A DNA stretch of 43,085 bases from Bacillota bacterium. GTDB lineage: Bacteria > Bacillota > Clostridia > Christensenellales > Aristaeellaceae. This document shows positions 34,172-40,754 of the stretch, piece after piece. The position numbers and the translations under genes are program-made. The notes under the pieces are model-generated. The model ran no database searches, was not told where the DNA came from, and worked only from the letters and a program-made list of their open reading frames with translations. Each line of letters starts with the position of its first letter. Position 1 is the first letter of the stretch. The stretch lies in NCBI GenBank assembly GCA_023415145.1, contig JAEZLW010000133.1:1-43085 (forward strand), written 5' to 3'.

Positions 34172-34387
34172 TCAGCGACCCTTGTCGATCATTGCCTTTT
34201 CCTGCTGCATGATCATGCGTTTGACCATGTTGCCGGCCACGCGGCTGGGCATATCGCCTTGATGGACCTGCTCCAGGTTGATGCCCAGTTCATTGGCAAT
34301 CTCAAATTTCATGCTGTCAAGCGCTGCGCGTGCATCCGGCACACTGGAACTGCCTATATAGCCTATGGTATTGGGTCGATTGGACAA
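34172..34387 (-). CDS. alpha/beta-type small acid-soluble spore protein
   Basis: A 71-residue DNA-binding spore protein. The SASP signature is KFEIANELGINLEQ with the GPR-protease region, then MPSRVAGNMVKRMIMQQEKA. These proteins coat forespore DNA, protect it from UV and heat, and feed germination. The start is read as TTG at 34387, eight bases after GGAG; this gives an N-terminus (SNRPNTIG) that lines up with the neighbouring SASP (FNSPNTSG). A GTG at 34396 is less likely. It is the most diverged of three tandem copies (lacks the GY.GGYMVKR form). Confidence 0.9.
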   Translation of the reverse strand: MSNRPNTIGYIGSSSVPDARAALDSMKFEIANELGINLEQVHQGDMPSRVAGNMVKRMIMQQEKAMIDKGR

Positions 34388-34402
34388 AATAATCACTCCA
34401 TT

Positions 34403-34433
34403 ATGAATGAAAACCGGCGGCTTTCGCCGCCGG
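34403..34433 (-). terminator. terminator between two spore-protein genes
   Basis: A stem CCGGCGGC / GCCGCCGG with a GAAA loop on the minus strand, followed by TTTTCATTC. It would end transcripts of the SASP gene at 34472-34699 before the next copy. Confidence 0.75.
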
Positions 34434-34471
34434 CCTCATATGACAGGGTCCTTGCCTGCTAACCTTATCGA

Positions 34472-34699
34472 TTAGCGGCTCTGGCCGCTCATGGCCCTTT
34501 CTTGCTGCTCGATCATCCGTTTGACCATGTAGCCGCCGATATAGCCAGCCTGACGGCTGGGCAGGTCACCGTTGTAGCCTTGCTTGAGGTTGATGCCCAG
34601 CTCGTTGGCGATCTCGAACTTCATGTTGTTCAGCGCCGCGCGGGCTTCGGGTACAGTGGAGGTATTGTTGGAACCAGAGGTGTTAGGGCTGTTGAACAT
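34472..34699 (-). CDS. alpha/beta-type small acid-soluble spore protein
   Basis: A 75-residue SASP. NMKFEIANELGINLKQGYNGD is followed by LPSRQAGYIGGYMVKRMIEQ, the two conserved DNA-binding and GPR-cleavage regions. The ATG at 34699 follows GGAGTGAAATGAA, the same leader words (ATGGAGTGA) as the next SASP gene. A GC-rich 65-base gap separates it from the upstream copy. It should be expressed in the forespore under sigma-G, though no clear sigma-G promoter could be fixed by eye. Confidence 0.93.
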   Translation of the reverse strand: MFNSPNTSGSNNTSTVPEARAALNNMKFEIANELGINLKQGYNGDLPSRQAGYIGGYMVKRMIEQQERAMSGQSR

Positions 34700-34764
34700 T
34701 TCATTTCACTCCATCATTTAAAATATAGGTCCGTTTTAGCGCGGCGCTTCCCCGCCCCGCCTGC

Positions 34765-35001
34765 CTACCGGCTCTGCTGGCTGCCGGCCATCTGCTTTTC
34801 GGCCTGCTGGATGAGGCGTTTGACCATGTAGCCGCCCACATAGCCGTTCTCACGGGAAGACAGGTCACCGTTGTAGCCCTGCTTGAAGTTGATGCCCAAT
34901 TCCCTGGCGATCTCAAACTTCATGTTGTCCAGCGCAGCCCGGGCTTCCGGCACAGTTGCGTTGTTGGAACTGCTGCTGTTGGCGGTTCGTTGATTCATCA
35001 T
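34765..35001 (-). CDS. alpha/beta-type small acid-soluble spore protein
   Basis: A 78-residue SASP with NMKFEIARELGINFKQGYNGD and LSSRENGYVGGYMVKRLIQQ. The N-terminus is rich in Asn, Ser and Thr. Two adjacent ATGs (35001 and 34998) follow AGGAGGTGAAAAGTCCG; the first is preferred. It is the first of three tandem SASP genes and shares about three quarters of its core with the second copy, suggesting local duplication. Confidence 0.92.
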   Translation of the reverse strand: MMNQRTANSSSSNNATVPEARAALDNMKFEIARELGINFKQGYNGDLSSRENGYVGGYMVKRLIQQAEKQMAGSQQSR

Positions 35002-35154
35002 CGGACTTTTCACCTCCTGTTATGGCGTCAACGCTATTTTTACCCGTGCGGACCAAATTACCCTGCCAATTGTTCGCAGGGTGCTTATGCCAGCCATTTT
35101 AGAATCCATTTGCGTACATTTTCTGCTTTTTTATGCGTCCCGTCAAAAAAAAGA

Positions 35155-35183
35155 TTGACGAAACACTTATCACATGCTATGAT
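35155..35183 (+). promoter_or_regulatory. sigma-A promoter of rplJL
   Basis: TTGACG (35155-35160), 17 bases, TATGAT (35178-35183), just before the L10 leader. Confidence 0.8.
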
Positions 35184-35187
35184 GTTT

Positions 35188-35337
35188 CAGGTTTTAGAAA
35201 ACCTGTGCCGTAGACAGCGGGTGCCGGAATTTTTTTCGGTGTAATGAAGTTTTCGCTTCGCCCGCCGAGGTGTAAGTAAGCCTGCAATCATGATGATATT
35301 GCTCGCCCTTGCGCCTGCGCAAGGGTTTTCCTTTATC
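35188..35337 (+). ncRNA. ribosomal protein L10 leader with attenuator
   Basis: The 5' leader contains AGGTTTTAGAAAACCTG, then GCCGTAGACAGCGGGTGCC and the pairing partner GCCCGCCGAGGTGT, the conserved core of the L10 leader bound by the L10-L12 complex. It ends with a terminator-like hairpin CCCTTGCGC / GCGCAAGGG (35306-35325) and TTTTCCTTT. Excess L10/L12 should favour early termination and lower rplJL expression. Boundaries are approximate. Confidence 0.88.
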
Positions 35338-35361
35338 CTCAAAAAAAGGAGGTGCAAGGAA

Positions 35362-35868
35362 ATGAGCAATAATCTGGAACTGAAAAAGCAAGTCGTCGCC
35401 GACATAACCCAGAAATTCATGAACGCCAAAAGCGTCGTGGTGGTTAAGTACAGCGGACTGACGGTGGAACAGGTGACCGAGCTTCGCAACCAGTGCCGTG
35501 CTGCCCAAGTGGAATACTGCGTGCTGAAGAATACTTTGGTCCGCCGTTCACTGAACGACCTGGGTATCACTGGTTTTGACCATGTGCTGGAAGGTCCTTC
35601 CGCTTTTGCCTTTGGCATGACGGACGCCGTGGCTCCCGCCAAGGTATTGGATGGCTTCATCACCAAAACGAAGACCAATGCCATTGAAATCAAGGCCGGT
35701 TTGTTGGGCAGAGATGCACTTGACGTAAAAGCCGTCAAGGCACTGGCCGAACTTCCCAGCCGCGAAGTACTGCTGGCCCGACTGCTCGGCAGCATGACCA
35801 ATTCCATCTCCAGCTTCGTGCGCGTGGTGGAAGCCTATCGCAAGCAAAAAGCCGGCGAGGCCGAATGA
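35362..35868 (+). CDS. rplJ: 50S ribosomal protein L10
   Basis: A 168-residue L10, base of the ribosomal stalk. The N-terminal NLELKKQVVADITQKFMNAK, YSGLTVEQVTELRNQCR and CVLKNTLVRRSL stretches are the conserved RNA-binding domain; the C-terminal helix (LLARLLGSMTNSISSFVRVV) binds L7/L12 dimers. The ATG at 35362 follows AAAGGAGGTGCAAGGAA; the in-frame upstream extension runs through the leader and was rejected. It is followed by rplL 65 bases on. Confidence 0.98.
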   Translation: MSNNLELKKQVVADITQKFMNAKSVVVVKYSGLTVEQVTELRNQCRAAQVEYCVLKNTLVRRSLNDLGITGFDHVLEGPSAFAFGMTDAVAPAKVLDGFITKTKTNAIEIKAGLLGRDALDVKAVKALAELPSREVLLARLLGSMTNSISSFVRVVEAYRKQKAGEAE

Positions 35869-35933
35869 TTCCCCGCTTCATCGCCGCCCAGGCAGTACAC
35901 TGTAATTGATCGAATTATAAGGAGGATAACCCC

Positions 35934-36305
35934 ATGACGCATCAGGAAATCATCGCGGCCGTCGAGTCCATGACGGTGCTGGAACTGGCCTCTTTGGTCA
36001 AAGCTATGGAAGAAAAGTTTGGCGTTTCCGCCGCCGCTCCCGTGGCCATGGTTGCCGGCCCCGTGGCTGCTGCCGAAGTTGTTGAAGAAAAGACCGAGTT
36101 CGACGTCGTTTTGAAGGATCCCGGCGCCGAAAAGATCAAGGTCATCAAGGTTGTGCGCGAAGTCATCGCCGGCCTGGGCCTGAAAGAAGCCAAGGACCTG
36201 GTGGAAGCAGCCCCCAAGACCATCAAGGAAGCCGTTTCCAAGGACGAAGCCGAAAAGATCAAGGCCAAGTTTGCCGAAGTCGGCGCCGTTATCGAAATCA
36301 AGTAA
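35934..36305 (+). CDS. rplL: 50S ribosomal protein L7/L12
   Basis: A 123-residue L7/L12. The N-terminal dimer domain (IIAAVESMTVLELASLVKAM) is joined by an Ala/Val/Pro-rich hinge (about 37-52) to the globular C-terminal domain EKTEFDVVLKDPGAEKIKVI ... GLGLKEAKDLVE. It recruits translation GTPases. The ATG follows AAGGAGGATAACCCC. In most Firmicutes rpoB comes next; here a strong terminator follows instead. Confidence 0.98.
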   Translation: MTHQEIIAAVESMTVLELASLVKAMEEKFGVSAAAPVAMVAGPVAAAEVVEEKTEFDVVLKDPGAEKIKVIKVVREVIAGLGLKEAKDLVEAAPKTIKEAVSKDEAEKIKAKFAEVGAVIEIK

Positions 36306-36313
36306 CATTCAAG

Positions 36314-36341
36314 AAAGTGACGCAATCGCGTCACTTTTTTA
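36314..36341 (+). terminator. rho-independent terminator of rplJL
   Basis: Stem AAAGTGACGC / GCGTCACTTT with a 4-base loop and a T tract, nine bases after the rplL stop. Confidence 0.92.
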
Positions 36342-36359
36342 ATTTTGCAAGGTTTTCTT

Positions 36360-36407
36360 GTATGCCAGGCACACTCCAGCGCTTCGCTTGGATGGTGCCT
36401 GGCATAC
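36360..36407. repeat. long hairpin / inverted repeat
   Basis: A perfect 13-bp inverted repeat GTATGCCAGGCAC / GTGCCTGGCATAC enclosing 22 bases that can pair further (TCCAGCG / CGCTTGGA). There is no T tract, and it already lies after the rplL terminator. It is part of a gene-free stretch (36341-36689) that also holds repeat A copy 4 and two more hairpins. Confidence 0.6.
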
Positions 36408-36453
36408 GGCCAGAAAATCGTGTAAGGAAAGCTGCTGCGCAAGCGCCCGCACG

Positions 36454-36570
36454 TTCCGGAAGCTCAATCGTCGCCCTGCTCAATGCCGTTCGCATGGCTC
36501 GTTTCGCTTCCCGCCTTCACCCTGTCCATTCCCGCCACTGGCGGGGGCAGGGTTACAGCGCCAGCAAAGC
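36454..36570 (-). repeat. structured dispersed repeat A, copy 4
   Basis: Read on the minus strand this has the layout of copies 1 and 2: outer stem ACCCTG / CAGGGT (36548-36553 with 36519-36524), inner hairpin CCCGCC-AGT-GGCGGG (36531-36545), then GAAGGCGGGAAGCGAAACGA and GCAGGGCGACGATTGAG. It is 33 kb from the other copies and on the opposite strand, so the element is dispersed. Confidence 0.65.
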
Positions 36571-36587
36571 CGGTCGAGACGATATCA

Positions 36588-36617
36588 AACGAGGGGAACC
36601 TGCGGGTCCCCCTCGTT
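36588..36617. other. GC-rich hairpin
   Basis: AACGAGGGG-AACC and GGT-CCCCCTCGTT fold into a hairpin of about 12 pairs with one mismatch. The outer AACGAGGGG / CCCCTCGTT arms are the same as those of the stem-loop at 16826-16853. Confidence 0.5.
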
Positions 36618-36642
36618 GCTCCCCTATTTGGTAATGAAATGT

Positions 36643-36667
36643 GCCCTGCTCGCAGTAGGGCTTTTTT
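36643..36667 (+). terminator. second rho-independent terminator
   Basis: GCCCTGCT-CGC-AGTAGGGC (eight pairs including one G-T) followed by TTTTTT, shortly before the degV promoter. It would end any transcript that crosses the repeat stretch. Confidence 0.75.
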
Positions 36668-36689
36668 ACTGCGCTTATCACAAGGAATC

Positions 36690-36718
36690 TTGACGTAGGA
36701 CGTGCAGTCTGTTATCAT
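36690..36718 (+). promoter_or_regulatory. sigma-A promoter of degV
   Basis: TTGACG (36690-36695), 17 bases, TATCAT (36713-36718). Confidence 0.7.
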
Positions 36719-36778
36719 AAAACTGGCAGCAAATAGCATTGAACGGCAATTGAATACCGCCGTCGCAAGGAGGTAGCC

Positions 36779-37645
36779 ATGTCTTTCTGGATCGTTACGG
36801 ATAGCTGTACGGATTTCCCTGAAAGTTATGTGCAAAAGCAAAAAAATCTGACCATCGTCCCGATGCTGTATCAAATAGAAGGTCAGTTCCACACACCGGA
36901 CGGCTCTGACGATAACACACGGGCCTTCTATGCCAAGCTTCGCAGCGGCGTCGTGGCTACCACCGCTCAAATTACCGCAGAGGCATGGAAAGAAGCCTTT
37001 GCGAAGCTGCTGGCAGCAGGCCAGGATGTTCTATGCATCACCTTATCCGGCGCATTAAGCGGCACAAATGAGGCTGCCATAAGTGCCAAGGAACAACTGA
37101 AAGACGAATTCCCAAGGGGCAAGCTTATCGTTGTCGATTCAAAATGCGCCTCCATGGGTCTGGGGCTGTTGGTCCATCAGGCGCTGCAAATGCGCGATTC
37201 CGGCGCATCTTTCGAAGAGACCGCCAATTGGGTAACGGAGAATTTGCAAAAGGTCGTCCATTGGTTTACGGTGGATGATCTGCAATTCCTGCGCCGGGGT
37301 GGCCGCGTTTCCGCCACCAGCGCATACCTGGGCGGCATCATGAAGATCAAGCCCATCCTTCAAGTAAACGAGGAAGGCAAACTGATCCCCCGGGAAAAGG
37401 TTCAGGGCCGCAAGCGTTCGCTGCGCACACTGTTTGACAAGGTCAAAGAAAATGCCGTCGAGCCGGAGAAGCAGACCATCTTTATCAGCCACGGCGATTG
37501 CCTGGAAGAGGCCGAATGGCTGGCTTCCATCCTGCGGGATGAGCTGCATGTCAAAGATGTGATGTTAAGCCTCATCGGGCCTGTTGTCGGCTCCCATTCC
37601 GGCCCTGGCACCATGGCCATCTTCTTTATGGGGAACCATAGGTAA
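36779..37645 (+). CDS. DegV-family fatty-acid-binding protein
   Basis: A 288-residue DegV protein. WIVTDSCTDFP at the start, PMLYQIEGQFH, TTAQITAEAW, CITLSGALSGTNEAA and VDDLQFLRRGGRVSATSAYL are the family signatures; the TLSGALSGT loop binds the fatty-acid carboxylate. Related FakB proteins present fatty acids to the kinase FakA for phospholipid synthesis. No fakA is nearby. The ATG at 36779 follows GCAAGGAGGTAGCC. A membrane-protein gene follows after five bases. Confidence 0.93.
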   Translation: MSFWIVTDSCTDFPESYVQKQKNLTIVPMLYQIEGQFHTPDGSDDNTRAFYAKLRSGVVATTAQITAEAWKEAFAKLLAAGQDVLCITLSGALSGTNEAAISAKEQLKDEFPRGKLIVVDSKCASMGLGLLVHQALQMRDSGASFEETANWVTENLQKVVHWFTVDDLQFLRRGGRVSATSAYLGGIMKIKPILQVNEEGKLIPREKVQGRKRSLRTLFDKVKENAVEPEKQTIFISHGDCLEEAEWLASILRDELHVKDVMLSLIGPVVGSHSGPGTMAIFFMGNHR

Positions 37646-37650
37646 CCGCC

Positions 37651-38343
37651 ATGCGCCGTTTATGGGGCTGGATCGGTATATCTTTTTTGCTGGCGTCCGC
37701 TTTACTGCTGGGCGCCAGCCAGCTTTTGCCCCGCCTGGATGCCGCCCACTGGGCAACGGCCAAAGAAACCACAGGACAGATTGTAGGCTTTACAGGGAGC
37801 GGACAGAACCAAAGGCCGCTTGTTTGCTTTGTGGTAGATGGCGGCGACCCTTATGTATTCGAAGCGGATACCAACAAATCCACCATACGGCAGGGCCGGT
37901 ATGTCACCGTCCGCTATTTCCTGGAGCCGGAGCTTACAGTGTCCCTGCAACCGGATTTCGCTGCCGCTCAGTTATGGCTGGGGATTATAGGCTGCATCCT
38001 GGCGGCGGTTGGCTTTACAGCGCTGCTTCTGCAAATGCGAAAGTCCTCCCTGCTCAGGCAGCTTGAGCAATACGGTACAAGGGTCAATGCCACTGTCACA
38101 AGTGTGGATGTGAACCTACGAATATCGTTCAACGGCCGCCACCCAGCCATTGTCACATGCACCCTGCAAAGCCCGCAAGGCATTGGTAAGTGGACCGTCA
38201 AAAGCGGCTGGATATGGAAGCTTCCGCCCGGCATTAAGGTTGGCGGCACCGTGCCTGTGCTGGTGGATGTGTATAGGCCCGGCCAATATTGCGTGCTTAC
38301 GGAGGAAGCAAGTGCGTCACCGGCCGTTAAGGAGGCCATTTGA
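37651..38343 (+). CDS. DUF3592-like membrane protein
   Basis: A 230-residue protein with two hydrophobic segments, about 7-26 (WIGISFLLASALLLGASQLL) and 108-126 (WLGIIGCILAAVGFTALLL). Between and after them are two similar soluble parts with a TGQIVGFTGSGQNQRPLVCF pattern and an RYVTVRYFLEP stretch, as in DUF3592 proteins. No enzymatic motif is seen and the function is unknown. It is probably cotranscribed with degV. Confidence 0.7.
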   Translation: MRRLWGWIGISFLLASALLLGASQLLPRLDAAHWATAKETTGQIVGFTGSGQNQRPLVCFVVDGGDPYVFEADTNKSTIRQGRYVTVRYFLEPELTVSLQPDFAAAQLWLGIIGCILAAVGFTALLLQMRKSSLLRQLEQYGTRVNATVTSVDVNLRISFNGRHPAIVTCTLQSPQGIGKWTVKSGWIWKLPPGIKVGGTVPVLVDVYRPGQYCVLTEEASASPAVKEAI

Positions 38344-38411
38344 CGAAGCACCGCATGACCGCTATTTTGCGGGAAGAATGCATAAGAAGGCGCAAAATCC
38401 TGTTGCCGCAG

Positions 38412-38440
38412 TTGACATACGCCCCTGTATCGGCTATAAT
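38412..38440 (+). promoter_or_regulatory. consensus promoter of tRNA-Arg
   Basis: TTGACA (38412-38417), 17 bases, TATAAT (38435-38440), a full consensus match 24 bases before the mature tRNA. Confidence 0.92.
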
Positions 38441-38464
38441 CAATAAGCCTTGTGCAAGGCATAT

Positions 38465-38541
38465 GTGCCCGTAGCTCAGTTGGATAGAGCGTTGGACTCC
38501 GACTCCAAAGGTCACAGGTTCGAATCCTGCCGGGCATACCA
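38465..38541 (+). tRNA. tRNA-Arg (CCG)
   Basis: A complete 77-nt cloverleaf with acceptor GTGCCCG / CGGGCAT, D arm AGCTCAGTTGGATAGAGC, anticodon stem TTGGA / TCCAA with loop CTCCGAC (anticodon CCG, codon CGG), T arm CAGGTTCGAATCCTG and an encoded CCA. It stands alone with its own promoter and terminator. Confidence 0.95.
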
Positions 38542-38548
38542 GCAAAAA

Positions 38549-38580
38549 ACCCTGTAATCATGGCGGTTACAGGGTCTTTG
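38549..38580 (+). terminator. terminator after tRNA-Arg
   Basis: Stem ACCCTGTAA / TTACAGGGT with a 9-base loop, followed by CTTTG. The T tract is short but the place right after the tRNA supports it. Confidence 0.65.
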
Positions 38581-38676
38581 CTATATAATGGCATAAAGAA
38601 CAAATGTGGCGGTAGTGACGGTTGCGTACACCAGGAATGAGGCACATGTCAGGAATGAAAAAGTATACATCATCAA

Positions 38677-39603
38677 TTAGCGGCTGTTTTCCCCGTCGCA
38701 GTAGAACAACAGATATTCCCCCATCTTGCCTAACTGCAATGTGTGCCCGCCGTCGTGCTTATGGAATTCTACACTGATTCCACGCTCTATAAGGGCATCA
38801 TACAACGACTGTGCCCCCGCGGAGAATGGTTCATTAACGCTGCCGCAGTCGAGATAAACCTGTAACCGGTTCAGCGCCATATCCTTTGCTACATCGGCGG
38901 CCATGTACGTTTCTTCCGCATTGTTGTTGGGGTATATCCACCTTTCAAGCTGCCTGCCTGAAAAATCACTGTACAACAGTGCCGGGCTGTATCCGCCAAC
39001 CTTTCCAAAAAGATCGGGATGGCGAAACGCAATCTCCAAAGCGAAATATCCGCCCATGGAAAATCCCCCTATGTACCGGCCTTCTGGAGAATGAATGGTT
39101 TTATATTGGGTATCTATATACGGAACCAGCTCTTTGCATAAAAACATTTCCATCTGACTCGCATCCCGTTTCCCATCCTTCATATCCTCCTGAATGACCT
39201 TGGCAGAGTCATACCGGGTCAGCGGGAAAACCATGATCAATGGCTCGATCTCACCACGCTCAATCATTTCATCGGCAGTCCTGCCAACCAAGGCAGTATC
39301 CAGCCACATGGTTTCGCAAGAGGAGTAGCCGTGCAGCCCATACCATACCGGATATTCGTCTCTGCCCTCATAACCCATCGGGAGATACACCATGAAGGGC
39401 ACATTGATTCCCATATGTATACTCTTGAAAGACTGACTTACAATACGGGACTTATGCGTGGGCTCATTTACAGAAGAGACGTCTATATTTGATACTTTCG
39501 ATGTACATCCGCAGGACAGCGGAAAGCATACTATGGCAAGCAACAAAAAAGCAAAAATCAGCGTCTTCCTTTCATTTTCAAAATGATTGCTGCCTTGACG
39601 CAT
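38677..39603 (-). CDS. secreted putative esterase (esterase D / Fes family)
   Basis: A 308-residue alpha/beta hydrolase with an N-terminal membrane/signal segment (LIFAFLLLAIVCFPLSCGC); the Cys pair could allow a lipid anchor though the lipobox is not canonical. The nucleophile elbow is GGFSMGGYFALE, preceded by PVWYGLHGYSS and followed by HKHDGGHTL with the likely catalytic His. The family includes feruloyl and acetyl-xylan esterases and siderophore esterases; the substrate cannot be told. The ATG at 39603 follows GGAGGATGAT. The base use is more AT-rich than its neighbours, and it is monocistronic. Confidence 0.82.
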   Translation of the reverse strand: MRQGSNHFENERKTLIFAFLLLAIVCFPLSCGCTSKVSNIDVSSVNEPTHKSRIVSQSFKSIHMGINVPFMVYLPMGYEGRDEYPVWYGLHGYSSCETMWLDTALVGRTADEMIERGEIEPLIMVFPLTRYDSAKVIQEDMKDGKRDASQMEMFLCKELVPYIDTQYKTIHSPEGRYIGGFSMGGYFALEIAFRHPDLFGKVGGYSPALLYSDFSGRQLERWIYPNNNAEETYMAADVAKDMALNRLQVYLDCGSVNEPFSAGAQSLYDALIERGISVEFHKHDGGHTLQLGKMGEYLLFYCDGENSR

Positions 39604-39781
39604 ATCATCCTCCACTTATTCCGATCACAGCATACACGCAACGATACCATATATTGCCTGATTCATATCTGCATTCCAAAATTCATCTTTGCCGATTCTT
39701 GTATGCTTTACACCAATTTACCATGAGTCATGAAAAATGTAAACAAATGACCGTCCATACGGCAACGAAATCAGCAAATGG

Positions 39782-39816
39782 AAAAAGCCGTACCCCCTCT
39801 ATGGAAGGAGTACGGC
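39782..39816 (-). terminator. terminator of the two coat-protein genes
   Basis: Stem GCCGTAC / GTACGGC, extended by CC/GG pairs, followed on the minus strand by TTTTTCC; 35 bases after the coat-gene stop. Confidence 0.8.
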
Positions 39817-39850
39817 CACAAAATGACGGCGTCATTTTCCAGAATGCATC

Positions 39851-40099
39851 TCAGCTTTGGAGCTGCGATTTGGTTTGCTGCACTTCGTTGTCATTTGCCA
39901 TGATGGCGGGCTTGTAGTATCCTTTTGACTGGGCCAGCTTGTAAAGCTCGTACTGCGAAGCCTCACACTTGTCCCTGATCTGTTGAATGGTGCTGCGGAG
40001 CATGGGATTGGCACATTCGGAAATGGTGGTGGCGTAAAAGGTAAGGCTGCTCTTGACAGAAGACAGCGCATCGTTGACCATGGCTTTTTCCTGGAACAT
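39851..40099 (-). CDS. CotF-family spore coat protein, C-terminal type
   Basis: An 82-residue protein resembling the second half of CotF: AMVNDALSSVKSSLTFYATT, then CANPMLRSTIQQIRDKCEAS and YELYKLAQSKGYYKPA. CotF-family proteins are small helical components of the Bacillus/Clostridium spore coat. The ATG at 40099 follows AAAGGAGGAAAGAATC. It is 14 bases after the shorter partner gene, so the two are an operon and together cover the CotF length. Confidence 0.85.
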   Translation of the reverse strand: MFQEKAMVNDALSSVKSSLTFYATTISECANPMLRSTIQQIRDKCEASQYELYKLAQSKGYYKPAIMANDNEVQQTKSQLQS

Positions 40100-40113
40100 G
40101 ATTCTTTCCTCCT

Positions 40114-40299
40114 TTACTGCAAAAACGACAGCAATTGCTGCTTTGTGCTTTGGGCATCCTGAGCGGATTTCTGGAAGTAAGCTTTGACCTGCGGGTCTGT
40201 TGCCTGCTGGGCATAGGCCTGCATCTTTTGAAATGCTGTGTCATGCGCTCCAATGAGATGCCGGAGGTTCTGCAGTTCTACCTGGTTTAACTGTGACAT
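40114..40299 (-). CDS. CotF-family coat protein, N-terminal type
   Basis: A 61-residue helical protein (LNQVELQNLRHLIGAHDTAF, then KMQAYAQQATDPQVKAYFQK). It resembles the first helical hairpin of CotF/ferritin-like coat proteins. The ATG at 40299 follows AAAGGAGCCCTACT. It precedes the C-terminal-type gene by 14 bases. A split of one CotF chain into two genes, common in Clostridia, is the simplest reading. Confidence 0.8.
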   Translation of the reverse strand: MSQLNQVELQNLRHLIGAHDTAFQKMQAYAQQATDPQVKAYFQKSAQDAQSTKQQLLSFLQ

Positions 40300-40373
40300 A
40301 GTAGGGCTCCTTTCTTGATTTTGAAATTTCGATGTTAGTATTGCTTTTCAAAAGCCGGTCATTCGCTTAAATG

Positions 40374-40400
40374 AAAAAAACGGCTGATTTGTGCAGCCGC
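40374..40400 (-). terminator. terminator-like hairpin without an obvious gene
   Basis: On the minus strand CGGCTG-CACAAAT-CAGCCG followed by TTTTTTTCAT. No protein-coding gene on that strand ends here. A second hairpin, TCCCCC / GGGGGA with inner AGCA / TGCT, lies at 40456-40482. The 40300-40577 stretch shows no other feature. Confidence 0.55.
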
Positions 40401-40577
40401 TAATAAATAGACTGATCTTTTTGCCATACCTATGGTTGATATGATTTTTGGATTTTCCCCCAAAGCATGTGCTCCGGGGGGATTCTTTTGAGTAGCCGCC
40501 AAAATAGGGGGCTTCACGGAGCGGGTAAGCGGTGTGATCTTCCAGCTATTCTCAGAAACAAAACAGAAATTCCTCTC

Positions 40578-40619
40578 TTGCATAATCTCCAGTTGTATGG
40601 TAGTATAGTTGTCATACAA
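40578..40619 (+). promoter_or_regulatory. promoter with GntR-type operator for the aldolase-gntR-TRAP genes
   Basis: TTGCAT (40578-40583), 17 bases, TAGTAT (40601-40606), with an inverted repeat TTGTATG (40593-40599) / CATACAA (40613-40619) straddling the -10. A TTGTATG...CATACAA palindrome over the promoter suits a FadR-type regulator, and one is encoded two genes downstream. Confidence 0.55.
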
Positions 40620-40754
40620 GTAGCGTATTCATTACAGCATGCACGTGCGGTCTTCCATCTCGGCGATGGCCGCTCCCGCTGATTCTGTCATCCAGTTCTT
40701 ATGCTTCATGCTGTATTTGCCATGCATCAAACATTACCAAGGAGGAAGACGGTT

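Noticed and set aside
40359..40619. 86-codon minus-strand frame upstream of the aldolase gene
   Set aside because: It runs through the terminator hairpin and T tract and has no ribosome site; a non-coding transcript is more likely if anything is expressed.
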